From Caenorhabditis elegans (Eukaryota; Nematoda; Chromadorea; Rhabditida; Rhabditidae), in contig NC_003284.9 in the NCBI RefSeq assembly GCF_000002985.6, forward strand, positions 15,810,001-15,874,000: a DNA stretch of 64,000 nucleotides, in the 5' to 3' direction. The notes below the pieces were generated by a model. That model was not told the origin of the DNA. It was given only the letters and a program-made list of their open reading frames with translations, and did no database searches. The position numbers and the translations under genes are program-made. Each line of letters begins with the position of its first letter. The first letter of the stretch is position 1. Positions 1-11,972 of the stretch are shown piece after piece.

Positions 1-1183
1 CTATTTTTGGTGAACGGCCAGAGTCACTATTTTTGGTGAACGGCCATAGTCACTAAATTTGGTGAACGGCCAGAGTCACTATTTTTGGTGAACGGCCAGA
101 GTCACTATTTTTGGTGAACGGCCATAGTCACTAAATTTGGTGAACGGCCAGAGTCACTAAATTTGGTGAACGGCCATAGTCACTAAATTTGGTGAACGGC
201 CAGAGTCACTATTTTTGGTGAACGGCCAGAGTCACTAAATTTGGTGAACGGCCAGAGTCACTATTTTTGGTGAACGGCCAGAGTCACTATTTTTGGTGAA
301 CGGCCATAGTCACTAAATTTGGTGAACGGCCATAGTCACTAAATTTAGTGAACGGCCATAGTCACTAAATTTGGTGAACGGCCAGAGTCACTAAATTTGG
401 TGAACGGCCAGAGTCACTAAATTTGGTGAACGGCCAGAGTCACTATTTTTGGTGAACGGACAGAGTCACTATTTTTGGTGAACGGCCAGAGTCACTAAAT
501 TTGGTGACCGGCCAGAGTCACTATTTTTGGTGAACGGCCAGAGTCACTATTTTTGGTGAACGGCCAGAGTCACTATTTTTGGTGAACGGCCAGAGTCACT
601 ATTTTTGGTGAACGGCCAGAGTCACTATTTTTGGTGAACGGCCAGAGTCACTATTTTTGGTGAACGGCCAGAGTCACTATTTTTGGTGAACGGCCAGAGT
701 CACTATTTTTGGTGAACGGCCAGAGTCACTATTTTTGGAGAACGGCCAGAGTCACTAAATTTGGTGAACGGCCAGAGTCACTATTTTTGGTGAACGGCCA
801 GAGTCACTAAATTTGGTGAACGGCCAGAGTCACTATTTTTGGTGAACGGCCAGAGTCACTAAATTTGGTGAACGGCCAGAGTCACTATTTTTGGTGAACG
901 GCCAGAGTCACTATTTTTGGTGAACGGCCAGAGTCACTATTTTTGGTGAACGGCCAGAGTCACTAAATTTGGTGAACGGCCAGAGTCACTATTTTTGGTG
1001 AACGGCCAGAGTCACTAAATTTGGTGAACGGCCAGAGTCACTATTTTTGGTGAACGGCCAGAGTCACTATTTTTGGTGAACGGCCAGAGTCACTAAATTT
1101 GGTGAACGGCCAGAGTCACTAAATTTGGTGAACGGCCAGAGTCACTAAATTTGGTGAACGGCCAGAGTCACTATTTTTGGTGA
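1..1183. repeat. 26-bp minisatellite, about 45 copies
   Basis: Perfectly phased tandem repeat with a 26-bp unit, core GGTGAACGGCCA followed by GAGTCAC or TAGTCAC. Units vary mainly at two places: CTATTTTTGG versus CTAAATTTGG, and GAGTCA versus TAGTCA. Single changes also occur, for example GAACGGACAG near 456 and GGTGACCGG near 505. The array is cut by the left edge, so its true length is unknown. No coding potential is apparent. Confidence 0.97.
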
Positions 1184-1303
1184 AACAATCTAGTTTTTCG
1201 TGTAACAATCTATTTTTTCGTGTAACAATCTATTTTTCGTGTAACAATCTATTTTTTCGTGTAACAATCTATTTTTTCGTATAACAATCTATTTTTTCGT
1301 ATA
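1184..1303. repeat. 20-bp tandem repeat, 6 copies
   Basis: Six near-identical copies of a unit reading AACAATCTATTTTTTCGTGT directly abut the 26-bp array. The last copies carry CGTAT instead of CGTGT and one copy lacks a T. It is a second, independent satellite. Confidence 0.93.
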
Positions 1304-1372
1304 TTGTTTTCAGACAATTTCGAGTCTAATAAAGCAATAAAAAATTCAACTACACCACCTTCAACAGAAAAA
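1304..1372. repeat. Solo arm of a palindromic element (ACACCACCTT family)
   Basis: This 70-bp stretch reads as the terminal arm of the inverted-repeat elements at 38487-38727 and 62557-63131. It shares GACAATTT-GAGTCTAATAAAG and ends in CAACTACACCACCTT. Only one arm is present, so it is a truncated copy. Confidence 0.75.
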
Positions 1373-4052
1373 TCCAACCCTAACTAATGTAAATAACAGT
1401 CAGCATTTCACAACAAATCAATTCAAACCCCACAAAAAATGTGTGCGTCGCCCCGGTCCCCTTTCTAACATTTGGTTCGTTTTCCCCACTCCCATTCGCA
1501 TTTCTTCTCCCCTGTTCACGAGGTATACCGTAGTTTTCTCCCTTCGCTTTCCTTTGCATAAACATAATCGACATAAAGTGTGGGATACGAGACGCAAAGA
1601 AAGGAGACTCGGGGTGTGTGGGACAGACTTTTTTCCTTTCTCAACAGAAATCTGGCAATGACATTTCATAATATGGTATTTGTGTGTTCGCTGTACCCTC
1701 AAATGTTTTCGTTTTTTCAATAAATAAAATTGAATTTTGATCTTCAGAAAAATGGTTTCTAAACTTGATAATGAAAATACACTATGCACCTCTAGCACAC
1801 AGTCCCCTCTGCATCTTATGGCAATCAGTAAAATCATGCAGCAAAGGCGAGAGACACATGGCTCGACAAACCAGACAACGAGAGGAGCTTGGCGCTGTGC
1901 CTCTCACATACAGTTCCTCCTGTCTCTGCTCATTGCGTCAATCAATAAAAAGCGAGAGCCACATGTATGTACCGCGGCACAACTCCTCCGTGTTGGTGCG
2001 AGGAAGCAAAGATGCAGATATTGGAGAGAGGAGCGACACAACCAGCAGTAAGTCATTTGAACTGACAATAGGAGGTCTTCTTGTAATAGATAAAGTGAGT
2101 TTTTTGTTGAAATTTGATATCTGACTATTGTGAAAACGTGAAGCAACACTTAAGAGGGTTTGAATTGTTTGCTTTCTTATTTCATATAATGATACTGTAG
2201 TGGTACAATAGTGGTACGGTAGGAGTACTGTATGATTACGGTAGTTTCAGAAAAATTAGTTTTCAGCCCCAGAAGTCGGGGGCCGCGCCGAAGGTGCGGT
2301 CCACGGCTGGTTCTAAATAGGTGTTTACATTTTTATCATTGTCAACAATTTATAAATTTTGTGATATAAATCTTTTTTTTTTCTATATTATTTTTCTGAA
2401 CTTGGGCTTTGGGCTGTTATGGGGCTTGGGTGGCGCCGGAATCGGCTCCCAAAAATCGAGAGGCAAGAGGCATCCCCCATAACAGCCCTACTAACTAATG
2501 TTAGGAACACGAGTAAATTGTCATAGGTTGCCGTTAGGTTGCACTCTTCGACGATGATACACACCAGATCCACAGAAACTTCTGTTGCGTAACAAGTAGA
2601 TGATGATCACTTCCTTGGCAGCTGCCCAGGAAGACGTTACTTTGCGTTTTTAGAACACTTACATTGGTGAGACCTGTATGTACAACCAAAACATTCCTAG
2701 AATTCGTTTCAAAAAGCATCGTGACTAATGCCGTTTTATTTCAAAATTTTCATCCAGTTCTACTGTGGGCTGACATTTCGCTAGTGATTTAAAAATTTCA
2801 GTTCCAATTTGAACTTCAACTATTCTATGCTTCTTTTTTTTCGAGCCCTCATTCTTGTCTAGTCCCATTCTCCTCACATATGAATGCTTTCCGAAGATGG
2901 CCAAGTATTGCCACCTGCCTCGAATAAGACCTCCAATGTTTTAACTCCTATCTGGCCGTCATTTTTTATTTCCTTTTTTTCTCACAGTTTCTGCTTTCTC
3001 TTGATTTTCAAAATCTAAATTCATTCCTGCTTGTACAAAACAATTTTCAGGATCCTCAACTACATGTATTGTCAGTGCAACATGCAACCACAAAAACGTT
3101 CAAAAGGACTTTCTTTCCTATTGCGTCGCAAAAAGGCAAGGCGCAAAAACACAATGAGCGAAATCTGAATGCCGCCTAAAATAATGGAATAATTGACACC
3201 CATAAAGGTAAACGATAATGTTAGTCGTTTTGTATTTGAACTTTTTTTTTGATAGATTTTATTTTTTCGTGCCCTAATTCAAAAAAAAAAACCACAGCTG
3301 CAATCGCTTAATTTCAATGAAAAAATCTAAAAATCTGAGTTTGAAGATTGTAAAAAGAATTTTTGATAAAAAATCGTATTATTTATTTATGACAAAGTTT
3401 GAGACACCCGCCAATCGCCATCTGTCACTCCGCCCACAAATGCTTCTTACGAAAGTTTAAATATTTTTCTTCAGATTTTTAACAAGCTTAATCTCTTTGA
3501 TCTGGAATACTGGAAGATCTCGAAGGTCTGGATATTCCGCTGATTCTCCGATGACATCGTCCTCTAAAAATAGGATTTTCTACTGATAAAGTAAGTCAAC
3601 TTTATACGTTCTTTGTCTCAATTCTCCTGCGAGCAAAACAGTTGGATTTACATTATTCCATATTTTTAATTGTTTGAGAGTCAAAAACTGGTTCATCTGG
3701 CTGTACTCTTTTTTAAATTCAAATTAATCTTTGTCGTTGTTCACATACATACGTAATATTTCTCCAGTCTAATAGACATTCTCCTGCAGTTTTTTTCTAG
3801 TTTCCTACGTGAGCAATAAGAAAAGGAAGATGATGTCCGTTTGAGCAACCACCCTGTGTTAGACGTCCAACTGCCCCGCCCTTACTATTATTGCACTGTT
3901 CTCCAATTAACAGCTGCCTGTTGTACCGTATTTCATTTTTCGGGATACCTTGATCAGTCTGTCTTCGTCTTCATTTTACCTTAGCGCTAAATTCCTCCGA
4001 ATCTTCTTTTTTCCAAAAACTTTTTGAAAAAATTTGAATTCCAACTTTTCAG
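1373..4052. other. Intergenic stretch, no supported gene
   Basis: There is pyrimidine-rich sequence at 1440-1640 and a purine-rich patch at 1840-2040. Short open stretches behind TTTCAG sites occur near 3050 and 3475 but could not be joined into a gene. They may be upstream exons of the candidate gene at 4053 or chance. A perfect hairpin at 2411-2488 is listed separately. Confidence 0.5.
2411..2488. repeat. Hairpin with a 13-14 bp perfect stem
   Basis: GGGCTGTTATGGGG at 2411 is the reverse complement of CCCCATAACAGCCC ending at 2488. The roughly 50-nt interior also contains CTTG/CAAG and GGGTGGC/GGCTCCC complementarity. It could be a small MITE or a transcribed hairpin; the sequence does not decide. 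Confidence 0.5.
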
Positions 4053-4949
4053 AGTTCACCAAAACATTCAATCTTCAAATCACATTCATCGCCTCTGTCA
4101 ATCTACTATCTCCGAGTTTTATTGGAAATCATGGATATAAAGGTATTTATTAAATATTAAAAAAGTTTTGAAGTAATCAACTTCTAATATATGATAGTTA
4201 ACATTAAAATTTGATACTTCAATTGAAGTTTCTTTTTGAAAATTAAAGCTATGCTAATGGATTTTGCAATTAAAATTTTACTTAGGACTTACTACACTCA
4301 TTTGAATGCCTTCTGGATTTTTGTTTAGATTTATTGTACTTTCCGTTTTTCAGAGTTCCATCCCAACTTCATTCCGGTACTTACAAATTGCCATTACTTT
4401 CAACATGCCGCTACAACAAGAGACTTGCATCTGCTAGTGCTGGAACAAGGATTAAAAGGTATGGAAATGTTTTATAAAAAACCTAAAACCGCTTCTACGT
4501 GTTTCATATTTCAAAAGAAATAATTAGCGCTATTTCGAAAAAATTTTCATCTCTCCTTTTTTAATTAAAAATCAAGTTTTCAACACGAAGTTATAAATTA
4601 ACAAAAATTGAAGTGGTATTAATTGAAGTGTTTCGTATTAGAAGCATAATTATGTAGACCAAAAGATATTTAGCGCGTACAAGTCAGATACGTATCATAT
4701 ACATCACAGTTTCTTGCGCAACATGGATGGCAAGCTGATACTTTGCTCATTACACGAGCAGCACATCTGTTACGCAACAACAGAACGGCTATGATGATCA
4801 TGAAAGTCAAAGTTGATTTGGTGGTTTCTAGAAAAGACGGGATTGTCATCTACCGCTCATGTTACCAATCCTTCTCCACTGTAGGATGTGCGCACACAGA
4901 ACTCTTTGTATCATCGGATCTCAATTTTTTCAGTCTTCGAATCGACTGA
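4053..4949 (+). CDS. Candidate unrecognised gene, three in-frame exons (partial)
   Basis: Three segments bounded by good splice sites keep one reading frame. They are 4053-4142 (TTTTCAG acceptor, AAAG|GTATTT donor), 4354-4458 (TTTTTCAG, AAAAG|GTATGG) and 4684-4949, which ends in TGA. All junctions use the same phase. The predicted peptide includes NLLSPSFIGNHGY, VLTNCHYFQHAATTRD, LLITRAAHLLRNN and SCYQSFSTVGCAHTELF. No start codon or 5' exon was fixed, and the 4684 acceptor (TACAAG) is weak. A TTTTTCAG at 4934 opens another short frame ending near 5036, so the 3' end is uncertain. I do not recognise a family. It could be a diverged gene, a pseudogene or a relic of an element. Confidence 0.33.
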
Positions 4950-5252
4950 TATCTTCTTCATCTTGTCATCCACAATCAACATTCTCAAGTTCGAACTCCT
5001 GATGGATTTTCCCAAGTATGCAGAGAATGCTCCTTAGAAGTTCTTGTCGGTACGCCATTTTAATTGGGAGTTTTTTGGGTTTATTTAAGGGGTAGGAGAA
5101 TAGGTGTTCTTTTTTTTGGAAAAAAAAAATTCAATCAAGGCGGGGAAGGGGTACGGGAAGAGTTAGATACGTTGATTTAGCACTATCGGGGGTTTTTATA
5201 AAGAATAGTGAAATGGTAGGAAAATTCAACGGGAGAGTTGAACTTGAGGTAA

Positions 5253-5649
5253 TTAAAAATGGAGTAGCGCCAGTGAAGAAAGTATTTGAAACTATGTACT
5301 CATACGGCGCCAAAAGGACAAAATATCATAGTAAAATTTTTCAAAAAAAGTTTATAGATGTTTTATTTACTGTCAAAAACCGAAAATAACTCAGTTTTGC
5401 CACTCATAATTTTGGAAGTCAACCAGAAAAGATAATTTTTCTATGATTTTTATACCTCAATTTTGTATTAGTTCTATCAAAACATTCTAGGGAACGGAAA
5501 GCACTGTTTTTTAATTTGGAATTTTGACAAAACTTTAACTGGAAATTTTGAAAAATCTGAAATTTTTTGTGGCGTTATTATGATGTTCTATTGTTTGGGT
5601 CATACTAAGTATGTACACAAATTCCCCTTCGGCGCTACTCCGCCTTTAA
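5253..5649. repeat. Palindromic MITE, GGAGTAGCGCCAGTGGGG family
   Basis: The left end AAATGGAGTAGCGCCAGTG and right end GGCGCTACTCCGCCTTTAA are inverted copies of each other. The inner arm carries the family hallmark TTTGCCACTCATAATTTTGG. This copy is older than the others, with several changes in both termini. Confidence 0.85.
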
Positions 5650-5916
5650 GTACATAATTTTTGGTTGTAGGTAAGAAAAATCAAAAAATGTGAAATGGGT
5701 TAATGGCATTGAGAATGTGTGACGTTTTCTAGGATTTTTTTTTGATGTGAAGTATAGTTTTTATGATATTTATGCTTTTACAGCTGTTTGAAAACATTTT
5801 GAAGTTTGATTTTTGTACAGAAAAAGAACTAGCCAACTAGCATTTTGAACCCGTTTACATTTAAATTGTGAGACTTTCAATTAAAAACTATGCTTCATCT
5901 TTTCAAATTTTTATTT

Positions 5917-6388
5917 TAAAGGAGGACTATCGGTTTGGGGTATTATTGTACGTATAGACTCATCATGTGTAAACTGAACTGTTAAAAATATGATGGTGGT
6001 TCACAATTTCTAAAAAATGGGCAAATTTCAGTTTGAATCTCAAATTTTGCAAATTTTCTGTGTCGCAGCTGTCAAAAATTGACTTTATTGCATATTTTGG
6101 TTATTTTACTCTTGTTATGATGTTTGTCAATGTACACTTTAGGCCGAATGGTAATCAAAAAATAAAAGAAATTAAAAGTTGGTTACTTATCTGTTTTGAA
6201 AATATCTTAATCAACGAATTAACGCGAGATAAACGACAAAACTATGTAATTAAAGATGATAATCAAATAAAAATTAAATTCCGGTTTTTTTTTCAAAATT
6301 TCGAACCACCATTTATTCTTTCATTCAGCGCATTTTTTTTTAGTTTTCACAAGCAATAAAACTCGGAACCGTTATTCCTCTTCTAGGA
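5917..6388. repeat. Palindromic MITE, AAAGGAGGACTAACGGTT family
   Basis: It begins TAAAGGAGGACTATCGGTT and ends with AACCGTTATTCCTC, the degraded inverse. A much cleaner copy lies at 25775-26373, including the shared CGTATAGAC and the TGTCGCAGCTGT inner segment. Confidence 0.75.
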
Positions 6389-7418
6389 TACTATATTTTT
6401 GCTTCTCATTCGCGTCACTGCGCCTGATCACGCATTTGAAACAGCTAAGCTGTACTGTTACAGCTTTAAATGTTATCATTATCCTATTCTGTCGTTTTTA
6501 ATTTTTGGGACGCTTCCTTTTTGTGAAACAAGTTTACGTGGACTTTATTACTTGGACTTTCAAAATCTCACTAGTTAATAGATTTTCAGATCAAGAAACT
6601 TTTCACAAAGATTTTTGTCATCGCTCATTTAACGGTGTAAGTTATTTGATGAATTTCTCTCACATTTGATAGCGAACTTTTGGAAAATTCTTATCACATA
6701 TTTCTGTAAATACAGTACATAGTTTTGCAAAAAAATTACTTTTTAAATCATTTGTTTATAAAGATTTTTGACTAATATACTAAACATTTTAATAATAAAA
6801 TAATACTAAACATTTTTCCAAAACGGTATTAGGTCTATTTAATTATAATAATTTAAAATTTTCAGCTTTCAGGTGATTAGATCTTGAGGATCTTGATTCC
6901 AATGATAACGAAAGTTGCTTGAGCATGATTCGCAACGCATAATCCACAATTTAAAGGAATTCAAAAAAAGAAGGGTAAAAAAAATTTCCTTCCAGACATA
7001 AACTACAGAGATTATGTTTTCAGTGCAACCAGCAACAAAATGACGTCATCGACGCCGTGAACTGCCTCTGCTCAAAGAACATTACCCGTTTCCAGCCATA
7101 ACGGATGAATGTTCAAATGTAAGAGGTTGCAAGAAGGGAACAGAAACGAGACAGTGGTGTCGTCTGCGTCTCCTGGCATATTTTTTTGTACAAAATTTTT
7201 GAAAATTTTTGAATTAAAAATTTTTTTTCTTGCATTTTTGCAGGTTCTAACCCAGACAATGGTCAAATAAAAAAACTGAAATGAACATATGTATTTTGGA
7301 ATTTAACAGAAAACACTTTTTGGCCGACTTCCATAGGTGAAAACTAAGTAATTGTCAATTTTTACCAATAAATTGAAAAAAAAGTAAATTTTATAAAATA
7401 TCAAAAAGCTCGAGTGTA
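6389..7418. other. Intergenic, nothing recognised
   Basis: A/T-rich sequence with no splice-consistent reading frame, RNA gene or repeat that I could support. Confidence 0.5.
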
Positions 7419-7992
7419 CAGTGCCGGCCAAAAATATATCCCGTTTTCGATTTTCGATAAATTTACCAATTTTCCAAACGAGCACAACTTAAAAACTAGA
7501 AATATTATCGAAAAAATTTCAACTGTTAAAGTATTGCCCATAATTGCGTCTACTTGTATTCAGTTGTTTCAGTTGTTTACCTGTGTCATAACAGCATCAA
7601 ATACAGCGACCGACCTCTCGCGAGCTCGTTTTTGACAACGGTTACTGATTCGGCCGTATCTCGAGAACTAATTTTTTTCTGGAAGTGTTGTTAGAGTAAA
7701 ATAGTCTTCATACTACTCGCCATCATTTGACATTTCCAGAAATAAATTAGTTTTCGAGATACGGTCGAATCAGTAACCGTTGTCAAAAACGGGCTAGCGA
7801 GATGTCGGACGCTGTATTTTTTGTTATGACACAGGTGAACAACTGAAACAACTGAATACAAGTAGACGAAATTATGGGCAATACTTCATTAGTTAAACTT
7901 TCTTCGATAAAATTTCTAGTTTTTAAGTGTCTCGTTTGGAAAATTGGTAAATTTATCCAAAATCGAAACGGGGTTTTTTTTGGCCGGCACTG
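7419..7992. mobile_element. Palindromic element with Tc1-like termini
   Basis: A 574-bp inverted repeat flanked by TA on each side (7417-7418 and 7993-7994). The left terminus CAGTGCCGGCCAAAAA closely resembles the recalled Tc1 end (CAGTGCTGGCCAAAAA), and the right end GGCCGGCACTG is its inverse. The arms are long and well matched: AATTTACCAATTTTCC pairs with GGAAAATTGGTAAATT, and GACAACGGTTACTGATTC pairs with GAATCAGTAACCGTTGTC. Only about 100 bp in the middle is unpaired. No transposase is present, so it is a non-autonomous fold-back derivative. Confidence 0.88.
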
Positions 7993-7994
7993 TA

Positions 7995-8669
7995 TATTAT
8001 AATATAATATTTTTAGATTGGTAACGGTGAAAAGTAAATGCCGACTATCTGAACACAAATACCGACTGCATTATTGAAAAAAACAACAATGAAAAAGGGA
8101 ACGATTGAATTGATTTAAAGAAAACTGTTGATTTTTGTAAAAATAAAAATAAACCTATTTTGTGTTTAAAACTTGAAATTTTTTTAGCTTGTTGTTATTC
8201 ATGGGTCTCGGATACCCGCTCATTATCTTACTCAATAATTTTTAACTCTTTTTTTGCTCAGATATTTTTAGCTTGAAAATGCACTCTTTTCTTCAACTTT
8301 TCAAAATATATCGGAGAATGTTAGATCATTGTTACGAAAATCAAAAATAAATTGTTTCCAATGATAGATACTATGTAGTTCAATTTTTTTTTTTTAATTC
8401 AAAAACAACGTTGCAAAATTTAACGTAGGCTATGCTCTGCATTTTGTCAAAAATTGAGATTTCCAGCTAATTTTTGACCGTTCATAATTTTTTTGTATTT
8501 CTAAAATGATTTCATCACATCACGAAATTTTGTCATTTTTAGACCATTTTTGTGCTCCAGTCTAAATTTTTAATTTTTATTAAAGACGTCTTGCATTTTT
8601 ATATTTTTTCGAAGCTTTTTTTGTGTTTTTGAACTGTCCATTTATTCTTCCTAAACCTTTTTTATTTCA
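7995..8669. other. Intergenic, nothing recognised
   Basis: A/T-rich filler between the Tc1-like palindrome and the first unit of the tandem array. No gene or repeat is supported. Confidence 0.5.
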
Positions 8670-9660
8670 GACTATCTGGAGGATGGTCAAATTTGATTCT
8701 TTCAAGTTTTAATTTTTCAATTTGCCCAATTTTAATTGGCATCAATTTCGACTCTCAAAGATGCCAAGAAAAAATTCTGCTTAGAAAAAGGACTAGGCAC
8801 TGCGCAAGAGGGACTTGAGCGAAAAGAAAAATTAGCTACTAAGTTAGTGAATTCACATTGAAACTCCAACAAGTTTGACATTCAGATCGTTCTGCAAAAT
8901 GCTCTGCCAGCTTCAACTTGAACACTTCGTCAAGCATCATATTGGAGCAACATGGTCAGATGGAGATTGAAATAGCGATTGCTGCAACTTGAAATGGTAT
9001 TTTCAATGGACAAACAAGAATAACGAGTTTGAAGTGAGTTGAACGAACGTGCAGCCGAAATCGATCTTGCTGCATTTTTATTTTGACAATTGCCAGATTT
9101 TTAAATTTTTCTGCATCGGCCTTCGGCCATGTTTAATCTACCTCTGAGCTTTGGAAGTCGTTTCTAGAAAGAGCTTTGGGTGTGTATCAAGTATCAAGTG
9201 GCTTAACGCTATTTTTTATTTATTTTTCGGCCTACGGCTAATTCTGTTAATTTAACAAGTTAATTTGGCCAAATTCAGCACAAAATGACTTGTCGTAAAA
9301 ACTTTTATAAAATCAAACTAATGTTGTCGTAAAACGAATAAGATTAAAAATTTTTAGGTGCAGATGCGCAGAAGGAGGGGATCACGAAACTAACAGAAAA
9401 TCTGTTTAAAAAAATTACTGCAAACTAGAAAAAAATCTGAAAGGACTGGAGCAACGGAAGGAAGATCGACGAATTTTCCAAACATGGAAATTGGATGATT
9501 GGAACAAAGAAAGAGAAGAGCAGAATCGATTTTTTTTTTGATGATTAGCATTCGAGACTGTTATTTTCACTTTCATAAAATTATATTATTTTTTAAACTG
9601 TTTCTAATAATTTTTTATTGCTTTGATGGGTTTCAGCTACCCGTTGTCTATCTATTTTTT
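8670..9660 (+). pseudogene. Array unit 1, coiled-coil family relic
   Basis: It opens with TTTCAG followed by ACTATCTGGAGGATGGTC, the array's 5' stem-loop (8670-8688) with one loop change. Behind it lies charged, Lys/Glu-rich broken coding sequence at about 8760-9060, including a patch reading as a lysine-rich coil near 8762. The unit ends with the 3' stem-loop ATGGGT-TTCAGCT-ACCCGT at 9626-9644. Stops follow the first ATG after a few codons, so no intact protein is predicted. Confidence 0.6.
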
Positions 9661-9969
9661 CCCAATTTTTTGTTGCCATATTCTTGAAACAATTAATTGT
9701 TTTTTTCACTTCTTGGACAGTTAATGTAGGAAAAAAATGTCTAAACTCCTTTAGCTTGGTTTTATTTGGAATTAGAAGGTCTATGAACTGTAGTTATATT
9801 AGCGTATATTTGGATTATGAAATTTTTAGACTAAAAAAGTTTTGGCAAAAAAAGAACAGCTCTTGGAAATTTTGTATCTCAAATCATAAAAAGTAGTTAT
9901 TTTGGAAGCCCAAGTATTGCTTAGTTCAAAAAAAAACGTATAATTTTTTTCAAGTTAATACACTTTTCA

Positions 9970-10806
9970 GACTATCTGGTGGATGGTCAAATGCTTTTTT
10001 TCAATTTTTACCCCTGAACAGTGCCAGCTGACGGAAAATTAGTTGCGAGTTAATGTAAGTTTTTTTTTACTTTTACTTCTAAGATCATTCTCTTGAGCGC
10101 TTGATATGAATTTTTCAAAAGTGAAATTTTAATTTTTTTTTCTATATGCAGTTAGATTCATTTAATCAAGCTTTCAATGTTTTTCAGCAGTACCATCTCA
10201 TCGATCCAACAAGAGTCAGCACCTATTTTAACACACGACAAACAGAACATCAAATGCACAAATATCGCATGGGTTTTGAAAACATTTTCTGCAAGGTAAT
10301 ATATATTTGCCTTTTTGTCTTTGACTATTTTTTCTTAACATTTTGAAAATCGTAGGCTATAATTTAGAAATGTTGATAGTTTATCGGCATAAGAAAACAT
10401 TTTGGAAAATATATCATCAAAATAATTTTTTTTAGCTGAACGCTCAAGAAGATCATGAAAGATGAAACAAGGAATGATTTGGAAATTGAGGAATTGAAGA
10501 ACATGAACTTGGGCTATAAGCTCTGAAACGGCAAAACCCACGAGATAGCGTAAAGTTTTTGAAAATTTTCGAATAGAACTGCTGACGGTCAAGGAGCTCT
10601 AGAAGTTTCAAGGGAACATCATAAAAATGAAATCAAGGCGCTGCAAAAAGCAGTCGGAGCAACATGACAAAATCGTAGAAAAAATGGAAGCCAATTCAAA
10701 TTTTTATGAACTGCTTTTGAGAGTTTTATTTTTTTCCATAAAGTATATATATATTTTTTTAATTTTTTTAACAACTTTTTTTGTTTGATGGGTTTCCGCT
10801 GCCCGT
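9970..10806 (+). pseudogene. Array unit 2, coiled-coil family relic
   Basis: The TTTTCAG acceptor is followed by the conserved 5' stem-loop (9970-9988). The first exon reads MVKCFFSIF, then a segment like PEQCQL, then a TAG where a sister unit has CAG, then LRV before a GTAAGT donor. The second exon at 10188/10191-10295 is open and reads YHLIDPTRVSTYF, then NTRQTEHQMHKYRMGF, with a CAGCAG tandem acceptor and a GTAATA donor. Lys/Glu-rich exon remnants follow at 10437-10640. The 3' stem-loop is at 10788-10806 (loop TTCCGCT). It reads as a pseudogene of a short coiled-coil protein. Confidence 0.62.
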
Positions 10807-11063
10807 TGGTTATCTATATTTTTGTTCTTCATTGTTTTTTAACGATCAGGTTTTTGTCAGCCTCCTTCTAATAATTACCAGGTTTATCAGCAGTTTTTGT
10901 AGCGTAGCTTTATCGGCTTATAAGCTTGAAATTTTTAGACTAAAACGAACATTTTCTTAGAAGATAGCACTCAATTTTCAAGCACAAAAGTTGGAAACGT
11001 AGTCGTTTTTGAACCTTACACTTTTAGATATTCAAAATTATTTTTCAAATCATTATATTTTCA

Positions 11064-11802
11064 GACTATCTGGTGGATGGTCCACTGCTTTTTTTTTAAA
11101 TTTTTACACTGAACAATGCCAATGATGGATTAGTTGCGAGTCTATGTCAAATTTGTGAGTTTGTTTTTAACTTTTTATGAAAAGTAGAGTGATTTCTCAC
11201 ATATACATATTTTTTAATTTTTTAAACGAAATTCAAAGTTTATATAAAATAATTATAGGATTAAAATGAAAAAGATTAAAAAATTTCAGGAGACTACCAT
11301 GAATGGATATTTGGTACCAAAAAATCAGAAACACAAAAGGAGGAAATCAGAAAGCTGATGGAAGCTGGGGCGACTGAAGATGAGGAAATTGATGATGAAA
11401 GGAAAAAGATCAATAATGCAGATGCACTGCGAAAAGATCAGCAGAAGCACGAGCAGGATGCCAGAAAAAGATGAGCTAGAGAAAAGCCGGAAAAATCTGA
11501 AGCAAGGAAGCAGCGTGAAATTTTATAATGTGCTCAAAAATGCAATGTGTTGAAAAGAATGATCGACAAAGCTTTAAAAATTGCAGAAAGCTATTGAAAC
11601 AAGAAATAGCTCACAAGCTCAACTTTGAGCAGACAGTTGATGACTATCAGGAACAACCAAGTATTGATGGACTACAAAGGACAATGCAAGCAAAATACAA
11701 GAAGAACAATTGCTTTGAAATTTTATTTTTTATTCAATAAAAGTTTTTTTTTGAGAACTGGGTTTAACTTTTATATTTGTTTAATGAGTTTTAACTACCC
11801 GT
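11064..11802 (+). pseudogene. Array unit 3, coiled-coil family relic
   Basis: The 5' stem-loop lies at 11064-11082. The first exon is thrown out of frame by a run of nine T after MVHC. A good open exon at 11290-11474 begins DYHEWIFGTKKSETQKE and continues as a highly charged heptad-like stretch (EEIRKLMEAGATEDEEID) before a stop. Further Lys/Glu-rich sequence continues to about 11720. The 3' stem-loop is at 11784-11802 (ATGAGT/ACCCGT, one mismatch). Confidence 0.6.
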
Positions 11803-11972
11803 TGATTATCTATTTTCCTGTTTATTGTCTCTTGTTAATTTTCATTCATCAAATTAGGCAATTCGTTTCTTAACCTAGATTTTTTTCCTAAATTTCCAAA
11901 TCCTTTCCAAGAATAACTAGACTATTTGCCTTTAAACTTAAAGTTCTGCAATTTTAAGAGCTTTTTCTGGTG

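Noticed and set aside
1-1183. CRISPR array
   Set aside because: The 26-bp units are directly abutting with no spacers and vary only at two sites; the genome is an animal's. It is a minisatellite.
9626-9644. Histone-type 3' stem-loop
   Set aside because: The stem sequence and flanks do not match the histone consensus, and the neighbouring exons are coiled-coil-like, not histone.
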